Assembly: GCA_017303415.1 (NCBI GenBank)
Contig: JAFLBJ010000003.1
Span: 124,001-188,000, forward strand
DNA: 64,000 nucleotides
Source of the DNA: Chitinophagales bacterium
GTDB lineage: Bacteria; Bacteroidota; Bacteroidia; Chitinophagales; Chitinophagaceae
Reading direction: 5' to 3'
The stretch's first letter is position 1. Each line of letters starts with the position of its first letter. Positions 34,640-43,602 of the stretch are shown here, piece after piece. The notes beneath the pieces are model-generated. The model had not been told where the DNA came from. It was given only the letters and a program-made list of their open reading frames with translations, and did not search any database. The position numbers and the translations under genes were made by a program.

Positions 34640-35089
34640 ATGCGAAAACTCCCGATCCTCCAATTTTTGCCGACCCTTTTTCTATTGATCCTTCTTGTTG
34701 GTTGTAAAAAAAATTCCGAACCCAAAACCCCAGAAGATATGTTGAAAAATGGGGCTTGGATCCTGGTAAGTGCTTCAGCCAATGGTACAGACGTGACTTC
34801 AGTTATCCCAGATTGCGTAAAGGATAATGAAACCACCTTTCAGGGTGCCGGTATCGGATTTACGCTTGAAAAAGCAAACGTCTGTTCCCCAAGCTATGAA
34901 ACTAATTTCACCTGGACATTACAAAACTCCAATACCACGCTATCAATGAGCGCCACTTTAATTCCTGGTGGTTCAGGGGTCTTTACCGTTGTAACCCTCA
35001 ACGAAACAAATCTGGTACTTTCTCAGGAATCCTCATTGATTCCATCCCCAACACCTGTGACGGTGGTCGCCACTTTCAGGCATCTTTGA
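34640..35089 (+). CDS. Lipocalin-like lipoprotein
   Basis: A 149-residue lipoprotein starting at ATG 34640 (MRKLPILQFLPTLFLLILLV) with lipobox LVGC, Cys at about residue 22; the frame extends 13 codons upstream. The mature part (MLKNGAWILVSASANGTDVT ... FTWTLQNSNTTLSM ... VVATFRHL) resembles the small lipocalin-like domains common in Bacteroidota lipoproteins, which have a buried-tryptophan start and beta strands. The ligand is unknown. It is divergent from moxR and convergent with nadE. Confidence 0.72.
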   Translation: MRKLPILQFLPTLFLLILLVGCKKNSEPKTPEDMLKNGAWILVSASANGTDVTSVIPDCVKDNETTFQGAGIGFTLEKANVCSPSYETNFTWTLQNSNTTLSMSATLIPGGSGVFTVVTLNETNLVLSQESSLIPSPTPVTVVATFRHL

Positions 35090-35094
35090 ATAAA

Positions 35095-36801
35095 TTAAGA
35101 AAGATACTTCCCAACGATCGGCACCCTTCTTCCCACGCCAAAGGCTTTGGCACTGACACGGATGATGGGGCAAAACTGATTGCGTTTATACTCATTTGTA
35201 TTGACCAGTTTCAATACCCGGTTCACCAACACCGGATCATATCCTTCGGAAATGATCTCCCTGGGTCCTTTGCGTAATTCAATGTAGTTGTATAACACCC
35301 GGTCGAGTATATCGTACTCAGGTAAACTGTCACTGTCCTTTTGATTGGGCCGCAACTCCGCCGAAGGGGCCTTGGTCAGAATGGATTCGGGAATCAACGC
35401 GCGATCGCGGTTGATCCTCTTCGCCAGGGCATAGACCTGCACTTTGTACAGATCGCCCAATACTCCAAGTCCTCCTGCCATATCTCCATACAAGGTACCA
35501 TATCCAGTAGCCAGTTCACTTTTATTGGAAGTATTCAGTAAGATATAACCAAACTTATTGGCCAGCCCCATAAGCAGGTTGCCCCGGGTACGACTTTGAA
35601 TATTCTCTTCCGCTACACTAAATGGCCGGTCTTCAAATACAGGTTTCAGTGTACTGAGAAAGGATTCATAGATATCCCGTATCGGGAGTATATGATACGG
35701 ATTATCGAGGTTGCGACTAAGGGTTTCGGCATCGCTTACCGAATGGCCCGTGGAATAAGGTGAAGGCATCAATACCGCCGTAACATTCTCTTTGCCCAGG
35801 GCTTCAACCGCCAGGGCCAGGGTCACCGCGCTGTCTATACCCCCCGAAGAACCCAATATGGCTTTTTTGAAACCCATTTTGAAAAAATAATCCCGGATAC
35901 CCAATACCAGTGCCTGATGGATCTCTTCGATATTTTTTTCATTGGTCAGATAAGCGAGTATATCCTCACCTTTGCCTACTTCGGCTGCCGAATAATAATA
36001 GGGTTCTTCTTTTATTGCCGTTTTCTTCCCTTCTACACGACTGAGTTCATCCAGGTCGAATACGGCAAAGTCCTCTTCAAAATATTTCATCTCCTTTACC
36101 TGCCTTCCCTGGATATCATAAACAAGACTACCTCCGTCAAATACGATCTCTGTTTGAGACCCCACGGTATTACAATACAACATGGGTAACTGATACCTGA
36201 TCGTATGTGCCTTCACAATACTGTTCCGTACAATATCCTGAGCATAATTGTAGGGGGAGGCGGAAAGGTTGATCATGACATCGGGACCAAAAGCAGCGAG
36301 TTTTTCCATCGGGGTGATCCGGTACAAAGGATTATCCCCCATGTTCCAGATATCCTCACAGATGGTAACCGCGAGTTTTTTGCCTTTGAACGCTACCACC
36401 TGCCAGTCATAGGCCGGTTCAAAATACCGGTATTCATCAAACACATCGTAGTTGGGCAGGAGCGTTTTATGGATCTCTGCTTTGATCTCTTTTTCATACA
36501 AAAGAAAAGCGGCATTAAAAAGGTCTTTGCCTTCCTTGCGGGGATTGCGTGCGGGAGAGCCCACCAGTACACCGATCGTATCGGCCTCTTCCCGGATCTG
36601 ATCGAGGCTCCGATAACAGGCTTCAATGAAATCATGAAACTCCAGAAAATCACGGGGTGGATACCCGCAAATGCATAATTCGGAGAAAACCACAAGATCG
36701 GCTCCGGCCGCCTTGGCCTCACGTATTCCGGCGATGATCTTATCCCGATTGCTGTCGAAATTGCCAATATGATAATTTTGCTGGGCCAGGGCGATCTTCA
36801 T
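35095..36801 (-). CDS. nadE: Glutamine-dependent NAD+ synthase
   Basis: A 568-residue two-domain enzyme making NAD+ from deamido-NAD+, ATP and glutamine. The N-terminal nitrilase-like glutaminase has its triad: Glu in VVFSELCICGYP, Lys in HKTLLPNYDVFDEYRYFEP and Cys in AVTICEDIWNM. The C-terminal synthetase has the PP-loop GSSGGIDSAVTLALAVEAL and the TGYGTLYGDMAGG region. Both halves look complete. The start at 36801 is the first ATG, with typical KIALAQQNYHIGNFD. nadC lies about 4 kb downstream, so two steps of NAD synthesis are in this window but not in one operon. Confidence 0.95.
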   Translation of the reverse strand: MKIALAQQNYHIGNFDSNRDKIIAGIREAKAAGADLVVFSELCICGYPPRDFLEFHDFIEACYRSLDQIREEADTIGVLVGSPARNPRKEGKDLFNAAFLLYEKEIKAEIHKTLLPNYDVFDEYRYFEPAYDWQVVAFKGKKLAVTICEDIWNMGDNPLYRITPMEKLAAFGPDVMINLSASPYNYAQDIVRNSIVKAHTIRYQLPMLYCNTVGSQTEIVFDGGSLVYDIQGRQVKEMKYFEEDFAVFDLDELSRVEGKKTAIKEEPYYYSAAEVGKGEDILAYLTNEKNIEEIHQALVLGIRDYFFKMGFKKAILGSSGGIDSAVTLALAVEALGKENVTAVLMPSPYSTGHSVSDAETLSRNLDNPYHILPIRDIYESFLSTLKPVFEDRPFSVAEENIQSRTRGNLLMGLANKFGYILLNTSNKSELATGYGTLYGDMAGGLGVLGDLYKVQVYALAKRINRDRALIPESILTKAPSAELRPNQKDSDSLPEYDILDRVLYNYIELRKGPREIISEGYDPVLVNRVLKLVNTNEYKRNQFCPIIRVSAKAFGVGRRVPIVGKYLS

Positions 36802-36859
36802 GTAACAAATTTACAGCAATGGCAGACAACAATATTCGAATCACCATCGTTTACGAACC

Positions 36860-37870
36860 ATGCAAAAACTGACCCTTTTTCTCCTTAGCTCCCTCCTGTT
36901 CCTGGCCTGTAATGATCGGGATAAAGACCCTGACCTCAAAGGCATTAAAGTGAATATGCCGGTGGAACGGTTTGAGCAAAGCTTTTTTGCCATTGACAGC
37001 AACCAACTGATAGATGGTTTAAAGGGGGTCATGGCCAAATACCCCGATTTCTATCCGGTTTTCATGCGGAATATCCTGGGGGTTTCGGGCAATCCCGAAG
37101 AAGAGGCCACCCAGCAGGTATCCCTCATGTTTTTAAGGGGGTATGCCTCCGTGGAGGATTCACTTGGGCAAAAATTTGGTGATTTTAAAAAGAACCAGGC
37201 CGAGATTGAGACGGGCTTCAGTTACCTGAAATTCTATTTTCCCGAATACCAGCCCGGGAAGCTGATCACCTTTGTCGGACCCTTTGATGCACCGGGTGTA
37301 GCCCTGGTTGATAAAGGACTCGCGATTGGATTGCAGCAATATGCCGGTAAGGATTTTTCGGTGTACCAGGTACTCGACGAACAACAATTGTTTCCTAAAT
37401 ACATTTCTCGTCGTTTCGAACCTCAATACATTCCGGTTAGCTGTCTCAATGCAGCGTTGGGCGAATTGATTCCCGACAGCACCGTCGGCCGCCCCCTGAT
37501 CGAACAGGTGGTGGAAAAAGGGAAACGTTGGTACCTGCTTGATAAATTACTTCCCAAGACCGAGGATTCAATTATTACTGGGTATACCCTGAAACAACTG
37601 GCCTGGTGCGAGCAAAATGAAGGGAATATATGGAGCTACCTCACCCAAAACGAAAACCTCAATTCCATTGATCCGATAGTGATACAAACCTATATCGGCG
37701 AATCGCCCTTTACCCAGGGTATGCCTGAAGCCTCCCCGGGAAATATCGGACAATGGATCGGGTGGCAGATCGTGAAGAAATATGCCGCAGACCACAAAAC
37801 AGATTTGCGTGATATCTTAAAGATGGATGCAAGGAAGTTGCTGGAAGAGGCGAAGTATAAGCCGAAGTAA
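36860..37870 (+). CDS. gldB: Gliding-motility lipoprotein GldB
   Basis: A 336-residue lipoprotein: leader MQKLTLFLLSSLLFLAC with the acylated Cys at residue 17. The mature protein contains the GldB pattern VNMPVERFEQSFFAIDSNQL, YPDFYPVFMRNILG and IGESPFTQGMPEASPGNIGQWIGWQIVKKY. GldB is needed for gliding in Flavobacterium and is present in many non-gliding relatives; its molecular role is unresolved. It is divergent from nadE. The type IX motor genes gldKLMN are 15 kb away in this window. Confidence 0.9.
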   Translation: MQKLTLFLLSSLLFLACNDRDKDPDLKGIKVNMPVERFEQSFFAIDSNQLIDGLKGVMAKYPDFYPVFMRNILGVSGNPEEEATQQVSLMFLRGYASVEDSLGQKFGDFKKNQAEIETGFSYLKFYFPEYQPGKLITFVGPFDAPGVALVDKGLAIGLQQYAGKDFSVYQVLDEQQLFPKYISRRFEPQYIPVSCLNAALGELIPDSTVGRPLIEQVVEKGKRWYLLDKLLPKTEDSIITGYTLKQLAWCEQNEGNIWSYLTQNENLNSIDPIVIQTYIGESPFTQGMPEASPGNIGQWIGWQIVKKYAADHKTDLRDILKMDARKLLEEAKYKPK

Positions 37871-37905
37871 GGGGGGGTGGAGGATAGATGACGGATGACA
37901 TCCCT
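37871..37905. repeat. Short GATGACG heptamer remnant
   Basis: A short stretch of the GGATAGATGACGGATGAC type directly follows the gldB stop codon and ends before the apaG stop. It has the 7-bp period and the words of the CATCYRW family, but only about three units. Confidence 0.45.
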
Positions 37906-37913
37906 CAAACACT

Positions 37914-38300
37914 TCAATTCCCCTTAAACGGAACAATCATTTCAAAAGCCGGGATATTCACGTCAAAAAACTGTCCGGTATTGACATTCTCCATTTGGTA
38001 GGTTCCACTCATGCGGCCCATTTCAGTGCGAAGATTGCACCCACTCACATACGAGTATTTTTCACCTGGCTGAAGTTGAGGTTGTACACCCACTACACCC
38101 TCTCCTTCCACCTCGCGGTAGCTGCCATTACTATCGAAGATATGCCAGTGGCGACGGTGTAGTTTAACGGGGAAAGTGTTGTGATTCTCCATGGAAATGC
38201 GGTAAGCAAACATGAACTCCGATTGGATCGGGTTGCTGTAATCTGCCTGATAAAAAGTCTCCACACAAATCTCCACCCCTTCTGATATTTTGCTTACCAT
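37914..38300 (-). CDS. apaG: ApaG domain protein
   Basis: A 128-residue protein starting at ATG 38300 (MVSKISEGVEICVETFYQAD); the frame is open 15 codons further upstream. The ApaG fold is seen in SEFMFAYRISMENHNTFPVKLHRRHWHI, VVGVQPQLQPGEKYSYVSGC and GRMSGTYQMEN, the last being the conserved G-x-M-x-G-x-Y motif. ApaG is a fibronectin-III-like protein linked to cobalt and magnesium resistance; its exact activity is uncertain. Length agrees with the family. Confidence 0.92.
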   Translation of the reverse strand: MVSKISEGVEICVETFYQADYSNPIQSEFMFAYRISMENHNTFPVKLHRRHWHIFDSNGSYREVEGEGVVGVQPQLQPGEKYSYVSGCNLRTEMGRMSGTYQMENVNTGQFFDVNIPAFEMIVPFKGN

Positions 38301-38437
38301 AAGTATGGCTTTGTGTAAAAATATAAAAAATAATAGGGTTTTCACCCTTCTGTCTATTATACTCGGAATTTTATCGACAACCCCTAATTTTGACCCCGGA
38401 TTTGCCCTTTATAATCAAAATTGTTAATAAGTATTGT

Positions 38438-39889
38438 ATGAAAATAGCCGTAGCCAAGGGAGATGGGATCGGACCGGAGATCATGGACGCCGTACTCCGC
38501 ATTTTTGACGCCAATAAAGTACCCCTGGAATATGAATTCGTAGATATGGGGAAATGGGTATTTGACAAGGGATTTTCGAACGGTATGACCGAGGAAGCCC
38601 GCGATACGATCGAGAAACTGGGGATGTTGTTCAAAGGACCCATGGAAACGCCAAAAGGTAAGGGTGTAAAAAGTATCAATGTTACTGCCCGCAAGACCTG
38701 GAACACCTATGCCAATAAAAGGGTTTTTCAAACCCTGCATGGCGTGGATACAGTTTTCTCCAAGGCCGGAATCCCGATTGACATCACAGTGGTCAGGGAG
38801 AATATTGAAGATACGTATGGTGGGATCGAACATATGCTTACGCATGATGTGGCCCTGAGCCGTCGCTTTATCACCCGACCCGGATCGGAACAAGTGATCA
38901 AATATGCCTTTGAAATGGCCCGGAAAAAGAATGCGCGCCGGATCACCTGCGGACATAAGGCCAATATCATGAAGATCACCGATGGACTTTTTCTGGAAAT
39001 ATTTTACGAAGTGGCCAAAGATTACCCGGGCATCAAGGCAGATGATGTGATCGTGGATGACCTCTGTATGAAACTGGTTACAAGACCCGACAATTTTGAT
39101 GTCGTCGTGCTGACCAATCTGCAGGGTGATATCGTATCTGATCTTTGCGCAGGATTAGTGGGTGGACTTGGCTTTGCCCCCTCCGCAAATATCGGCGACC
39201 ATATCTGCATCTTTGAGGCCGTACACGGAACTGCCCCGGATATCGCCGGAAAGAATATCGCCAACCCCACTGCTTTGCTGTTGAGTGGTATCGCTATGTT
39301 GCACCATGTTGGCCTGACCGAAAATGCTGCCGTCATCGAGAATGCCTTGCTTTATACCCTGGAAAGCGGGGTGCATACGGGAGATTTTGGAGACAAAAGC
39401 ATACCGCCTGTCAATACCACCCAATTTGCAGACGCCATCATTGGTAACCTGGGCAAGAAACCAAAAGTTATGCCCCGGGAGGTGATCGCCAATATGCCGG
39501 GTACCCCTACCCCGTTGAAACTGGATAAAAATTCCATGATGGTTTCAAAAGAAAAAACACCCGAACATATTGTTGGAGTTGACCTGTTTATTGAAAGTGA
39601 CGAACAACCCGAGGTCATTGCCGCCAAATGCCTGCGGCATGCCGGTGTTAAATTCAAATTGATCAGCATTAGCAACCGGGGCACACAGGTTTGGCCCACA
39701 GGTTCACTCTATACCAACCTCGTTAACCAATACAATGCGCGCTTTGAAAGCATTGACGGGGAACCCCTGTTTCAACAAGATGTCATCGGATTGTATGTAA
39801 GCATGAGCGGGAACTTCAAGATCTGCTCATTTGAATTGCTCAATCAGTGGGATGGCAAGAAAGCATATAGCCTGGCACAGGGTCAGTAA
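38438..39889 (+). CDS. icd: Isocitrate dehydrogenase (NADP-type, long form)
   Basis: A 483-residue enzyme of the citric acid cycle converting isocitrate to 2-oxoglutarate. The start is ATG 38438 (MKIAVAKGDGIGPEIMDAVL). Catalytic and cofactor regions visible are RENIEDTYGGIEHML, DDLCMKLVTRPDNFDVVVLTN and FEAVHGTAPDIAGKNIANP. It has an extra ~130-residue C-terminal domain (from about 350), as in the Thermus-like and rickettsial forms rather than the 416-residue E. coli form. A TAATTTTG at 38385-38392 fits the Bacteroidota -7 box. A long untranslated region with a terminator follows. Confidence 0.92.
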   Translation: MKIAVAKGDGIGPEIMDAVLRIFDANKVPLEYEFVDMGKWVFDKGFSNGMTEEARDTIEKLGMLFKGPMETPKGKGVKSINVTARKTWNTYANKRVFQTLHGVDTVFSKAGIPIDITVVRENIEDTYGGIEHMLTHDVALSRRFITRPGSEQVIKYAFEMARKKNARRITCGHKANIMKITDGLFLEIFYEVAKDYPGIKADDVIVDDLCMKLVTRPDNFDVVVLTNLQGDIVSDLCAGLVGGLGFAPSANIGDHICIFEAVHGTAPDIAGKNIANPTALLLSGIAMLHHVGLTENAAVIENALLYTLESGVHTGDFGDKSIPPVNTTQFADAIIGNLGKKPKVMPREVIANMPGTPTPLKLDKNSMMVSKEKTPEHIVGVDLFIESDEQPEVIAAKCLRHAGVKFKLISISNRGTQVWPTGSLYTNLVNQYNARFESIDGEPLFQQDVIGLYVSMSGNFKICSFELLNQWDGKKAYSLAQGQ

Positions 39890-39939
39890 ATTTTTTACTT
39901 GTGTTTGATCAAGAATACATCGACTTTTTCCCCAAAAAC

Positions 39940-40138
39940 AGGGATTGGCATATTATTGGCTAAGAAATAACAAACACAGCCGGCGCTAACCCCGTTTTCT
40001 AAAAGCCGTTGATTTCCTTTGAAGAACACCATATAGTAAAGGTCTGATAACGATCTGAGAACCAATAGGGTAACGCTCGAATGAGATTTCCCCTATGCAA
40101 TATCCTAAAGAAGTCCCGCCTCAGCGGGATTTTTTTTT
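39940..40138 (+). ncRNA. Candidate structured RNA or long 3' UTR ending in an intrinsic terminator
   Basis: The 224 bases between the icd stop and the terminator at 40114 have no frame. They can fold as follows: GGAT..GCATA near 39942-39954 pairs with TATGC..ATCC near 40094-40105; TATTGG near 39955 pairs with CCAATA near 40063; GGG..CTC-GAAT-GAG..CCC forms a side hairpin near 40068-40093. This looks like a three-way junction. I cannot assign it to a known RNA class; a 6S-like RNA is one idea. Pairings were found by eye. Confidence 0.35.
40114..40138 (+). terminator. Rho-independent terminator
   Basis: Stem TCCCGC / GCGGGA with loop CTCA followed by nine T residues. It is the strongest intrinsic terminator in the window and lies 225 bases after icd, so a separate RNA or long 3' UTR precedes it. 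Confidence 0.9.
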
Positions 40139-40151
40139 GCGGGTATCTGAT

Positions 40152-40487
40152 CTACCTGCTTTGGGTATATCCATTCTTCTGCAACCACTGAATAACCTTT
40201 GGACGCTGATCGCCCTGAATAATAATTTCACCGTCTTTAGCAGAACCACCGGTGCCACAATGGTTCTTTAATTTCTTTCCCAGTTCTTCCAGGTCATCCG
40301 CCTTTCCCACAAACCCGGTGATGACGGTGACCGCTTTGCCGGCGCGGTGCTTGGTTTCAAGGCGAATACGCAATTTTTGCTGTGCAGGCACAAGGGTTTC
40401 CAAATCCGGTTTTTCTTCTTCAAAAGAAAAACCTGGATCCGTGCTATACACAAAGCCCCTGGCATCTGGTTTATTTTTCTTCCCCAT
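40152..40487 (-). CDS. yciH: SUI1/YciH-family translation factor
   Basis: A 111-residue eIF1-like protein. The SUI1 core is in the second half: RIRLETKHRAGKAVTVITGF, LEELGKKLKNHCGTGGSAKDGEIIIQGDQ, including the conserved GTGGS-K-D-G-I-QGDQ loop, and KVIQWLQKNGYTQSR at the end. Bacterial YciH takes part in start-codon selection fidelity and stress translation. The N-terminus (MGKKNKPDARGFVYSTDPGF) is a flexible lead. It is followed by nadC upstream on the same strand, separated by a foldback repeat. Confidence 0.93.
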   Translation of the reverse strand: MGKKNKPDARGFVYSTDPGFSFEEEKPDLETLVPAQQKLRIRLETKHRAGKAVTVITGFVGKADDLEELGKKLKNHCGTGGSAKDGEIIIQGDQRPKVIQWLQKNGYTQSR

Positions 40488-40497
40488 GCATTTTTCA

Positions 40498-40563
40498 TTT
40501 TCCGTGAATGCTGTGTATTCCGTGAGCCAATTTTCTCACGGAAAACAGGAAATACACAGATGG
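40498..40563. repeat. Foldback with exact 9-bp-period arms
   Basis: The left arm has 9-mers TTTTCCGTG, AATGCTGTG, TATTCCGTG; the right arm has CACGGAAAA, CAGGAAATA, CACAGATGG. CTGTGTATT pairs with AATACACAG and CCGTGAG with CTCACGG; the right arm contains exactly one additional 9-mer that bulges out. It fills the nadC-yciH spacer. Confidence 0.75.
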
Positions 40564-41424
40564 TTATACGACAATTGCTTTTAAACTCAGGTCCAGACTT
40601 TTGGCCTGATGGATCAATGCCCCCACACTCACATAATCAACCCCGGTGGCGGCATAGGTTGTAATATTCTCCAGATTGATCCCGCCGCTGGCCTCTGTTT
40701 CAAAATCTCCCTGGATAACCCCAAGCGCCTCGCGGATCTTCTCGGGAGTGAAATTATCCAGCATGATCCGAAATACCTTGCCCTTCCCTACGGCCACAAC
40801 TTTTTTTACATCCTCCAGAGAGCGTGTTTCCACCTCGATCTTCAGGTCTTTACCCGAATTATGTACATAGGCATGCGCCTTCTCAATGGCCGCTTCAATT
40901 CCCCCGGCATAATCAATGTGATTATCCTTCAGCATGATCATATCATAAAGCCCAAAGCGGTGGTTTACACCCCCTCCGATCCGGACGGCTTCTTTTTCCA
41001 ATAACCTGAAATTCGGAGTGGTTTTACGGGTATCGAGTACCCTGGTGTGGTAACCCTCCAGTTTCTGTACGTATTCCCGGGTGAGCGTCGCGATCCCACT
41101 CATTCGTTGCATGCAATTCAATACCAGTCGCTCACAGGAAAGAATGCTGTGTACAGAAGCTTCCACCTCAAAGGCTTTTTCCCCGGGCTGCATCGCCTCC
41201 CCGTCCTTTTTATACGGGTGAAAAACCGATTGGGGATCATGATACTGAAATATCTTTTCGGCTACTGCCATACCGGCCAGGATGCCTTCCTGCTTGATCT
41301 TGAGCACCGCCTTTCCCCGGGCTAAAGGGGAAATACAACTCAGGGTGGAGTGATCCCCTTCCCCAACATCTTCCGCGAGGGCGGAGACCACCAAATGGAT
41401 CAAGGATGAATCAAAGGAACTCAT
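40564..41424 (-). CDS. nadC: Nicotinate-nucleotide diphosphorylase (carboxylating)
   Basis: A 286-residue enzyme converting quinolinate and PRPP to nicotinate mononucleotide in de novo NAD synthesis. Motifs seen are EDVGEGDHST near the N-terminus, LNCMQRMSGIATLT, the PRPP/quinolinate contact TRKTTPNFRLLEKEAVRIGGGVNHR, LKDNHI, KIEVETRSLEDV and the C-terminal ASGGINLENI. All expected active-site arginines, lysines and the glutamate are present. Length is standard. The last codons border the foldback repeat at 40563. Confidence 0.96.
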   Translation of the reverse strand: MSSFDSSLIHLVVSALAEDVGEGDHSTLSCISPLARGKAVLKIKQEGILAGMAVAEKIFQYHDPQSVFHPYKKDGEAMQPGEKAFEVEASVHSILSCERLVLNCMQRMSGIATLTREYVQKLEGYHTRVLDTRKTTPNFRLLEKEAVRIGGGVNHRFGLYDMIMLKDNHIDYAGGIEAAIEKAHAYVHNSGKDLKIEVETRSLEDVKKVVAVGKGKVFRIMLDNFTPEKIREALGVIQGDFETEASGGINLENITTYAATGVDYVSVGALIHQAKSLDLSLKAIVV

Positions 41425-41497
41425 GGCGCAAAGCTATCAAAAAAGGATCGCCCCGCGCGATTGGCACGGGGCGATTAAAAAATTACTCTTCTGTTTA

Positions 41498-41887
41498 TTA
41501 CTGTTGCTGTATCCTTAATTCCTGGATCAGCATCTTGTCATTCTTATTCTTCATGAACACATTCACCCGGTAATTTCCGCTCTTTGTTTGGAGCGTACCG
41601 ATGCAATACTGACTGTTGTTTCCATCACTCTCCCCTTTGTGCTTTACCTCAAAGGTTTTGACCCCGGTTGTGGCAAAGAAATCTTTCAGGATCAATTCTG
41701 CCTGACTTTTGCTGTAACTGTTGCTTTTGTCGGGCATGGTGATATCCACATAGGCATCAAAATACCGGGCCAGGTTGGAACTGTTTCCAGATTTCAACGC
41801 GCCGATCACACTCTCTATTCCACTTTGAAGGGTAAAAGAGCTGAGCGTAAAGAGCAGCACTACACCAACTAAAGGTATTTTTTTCAT
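41498..41887 (-). CDS. DUF4783 family exported protein
   Basis: A 129-residue protein starting at ATG 41887 (MKKIPLVGVVLLFTLSSFTL, a signal sequence); the frame extends a further 37 codons upstream without a sensible start context. The mature part, IESVIGALKSGNSSNLARYFDAYVDITMP then GVKTFEVKHKGESDGNNSQYCIGTL, is the NTF2-like DUF4783 family of Bacteroidota, whose role is unknown. Nothing in the context clarifies it: nadC is downstream and gpmI is divergent. Confidence 0.85.
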   Translation of the reverse strand: MKKIPLVGVVLLFTLSSFTLQSGIESVIGALKSGNSSNLARYFDAYVDITMPDKSNSYSKSQAELILKDFFATTGVKTFEVKHKGESDGNNSQYCIGTLQTKSGNYRVNVFMKNKNDKMLIQELRIQQQ

Positions 41888-42005
41888 GTTCTGATGGTTT
41901 TCATAAGGATTTAATCGAAAAACATGCCATACTAAAAAAGGGGCGTATGGGGAAACTAAAATACTAAATATCAAGCTGTTTTCATAGCATAAACCCAAAA
42001 TGAAT

Positions 42006-42013
42006 TAGCTTTG
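42006..42013 (+). promoter_or_regulatory. Probable -7 promoter element of gpmI
   Basis: TAGCTTTG matches the Bacteroidota consensus TAnnTTTG exactly and lies 52 bases before the gpmI ATG. No clear TTTG -33 element at the normal 19-base spacing was found, so the promoter call is moderate. Confidence 0.4.
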
Positions 42014-42065
42014 CACTGAATTTTCTATTGATAATGAGCGCATTTCGCATAACTTACCATTAGAT

Positions 42066-43598
42066 ATGAATAACGGTAAAAAAGTTGCATTGATCATCAT
42101 GGATGGATGGGGACTTGGAAAGGTCAAATCGGCCGATGCCATCCAGCACGCAAAGACCCCTTTTGTCAGTTCCCTGTATAGTAAATACCCCAACACCACC
42201 CTGACCACCTGTGGAGAATTGGTGGGTTTGCCCGATGGGCAAATGGGTAATTCAGAAGTGGGGCACCTCAATCTTGGCGCCGGCCGGATCGTTTACCAGG
42301 AATTACAACGGATCAATGTGGCCATCCGCGAAGGTGAATTTGCCAGAAATAATACCATGCTTGCCGCCATTCATTATGCGCGTGACAATAAGAAAGCACT
42401 TCACCTGATCGGCCTGGTGAGCGATGGTGGTGTCCACTCGCATATCAACCACCTCAAGGCCCTCATCGATGTGTGCAAAGCGGAAGGGTTGACCGAGGTC
42501 TATATACACGCTTTTACGGATGGCCGGGACTGTGATCCCAAGAGCGGTCTGGGTTTTATCAAAGAATTACAGCTTCACCTCAACCAATCCGTGGGAAAGA
42601 TCGCCACCGTGAGCGGACGGTATTATGCCATGGACCGGGATAAACGTTGGGAAAGAGTAAAACTGGCTTATGACGCACTGGTAAACGGAATTGGAGTAAA
42701 AGATACAGATGCCATCGCCGCGGTGGAACACGCTTATGCGCAGGACATCACCGATGAATTCATCAAACCAACCGTCATCATTGCCGAGGATCAAAAACCG
42801 TTGGCTACCATCCAATCGGGTGATGCCGTGATCTGTTTCAATTTCCGTACAGACCGTTGCCGCGAGATCACACAGGTTTTGAGCCAAACAGATTTCCCCG
42901 ATCACCAGATGCACAAACTGGATCTGCATTATACCACGATGACCGAATATGACAAGACATTCAAAAATGTCCATGTGGTATTTGAAAACGATAATCTTAA
43001 TAATACGATCGGAGCCGTATTGGAGAAAAATGGGAAAAAGCAGATCCGTATCGCGGAAACAGAGAAGTATCCCCATGTCACCTTTTTCTTTAGCGGTGGC
43101 CGCGAAGTACCCTTTGAAGGGGAAAAAAGAATCATGGCCCCCTCTCCAAAAGTGGCCACCTACGACCTTAAACCGGAAATGAGTGCCTTTGAATTGACCG
43201 AGGCTCTGCTCCCGGAGATCAATGGACAAACGGCTGACTTTATTTGCCTGAATTATGCCAATGCCGACATGGTTGGTCATACCGGTATTTGGGAAGCAGC
43301 GATCAAAGCCGTGGAAACAGTAGACCAATGTGTAGACAAGGTGGTCACCGCCTGTCTGAACAATGGCTACATGGTTTTTCTCACGGCCGACCATGGCAAT
43401 TCCGATTACATGATCAATGAAGATGGTTCGCCCAATACGGCGCATACACTCAACCCCGTTCCGCTTTTCCTGATCGATAAAGAATGGAGAGGTCCGGTTA
43501 AAGCCGGAAAGTTGGGCGATATCGCACCGACCATCCTGGGGTTCATGGGACTGCCCGTACCTCCGGAAATGACCGGCGACATACTCGCCCACCCATAA
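42066..43598 (+). CDS. gpmI: 2,3-bisphosphoglycerate-independent phosphoglycerate mutase
   Basis: A 510-residue manganese enzyme of glycolysis interconverting 3- and 2-phosphoglycerate, of standard length. The first metal ligand is in MDGWGLGK (Asp12), the phosphorylated serine in MGNSEVGHLNLGAGR (about residue 62), and the second metal cluster in NYANADMVGHTGIWEAA and LTADHGNSDYM. The start ATG 42066 is the first in frame. A minus-strand frame of 341 codons inside this gene is an opposite-strand shadow. Confidence 0.97.
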   Translation: MNNGKKVALIIMDGWGLGKVKSADAIQHAKTPFVSSLYSKYPNTTLTTCGELVGLPDGQMGNSEVGHLNLGAGRIVYQELQRINVAIREGEFARNNTMLAAIHYARDNKKALHLIGLVSDGGVHSHINHLKALIDVCKAEGLTEVYIHAFTDGRDCDPKSGLGFIKELQLHLNQSVGKIATVSGRYYAMDRDKRWERVKLAYDALVNGIGVKDTDAIAAVEHAYAQDITDEFIKPTVIIAEDQKPLATIQSGDAVICFNFRTDRCREITQVLSQTDFPDHQMHKLDLHYTTMTEYDKTFKNVHVVFENDNLNNTIGAVLEKNGKKQIRIAETEKYPHVTFFFSGGREVPFEGEKRIMAPSPKVATYDLKPEMSAFELTEALLPEINGQTADFICLNYANADMVGHTGIWEAAIKAVETVDQCVDKVVTACLNNGYMVFLTADHGNSDYMINEDGSPNTAHTLNPVPLFLIDKEWRGPVKAGKLGDIAPTILGFMGLPVPPEMTGDILAHP

Positions 43599-43602
43599 CT
43601 TA

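Noticed and set aside
36841-37917. Minus-strand frames opposite gldB
   Set aside because: Short, overlapping, without motifs; gldB itself has a lipobox and family motifs on the plus strand.
42567-43592. 341-codon minus-strand frame within gpmI
   Set aside because: It is fully antisense to an intact, catalytic-motif-complete phosphoglycerate mutase and has no family features.
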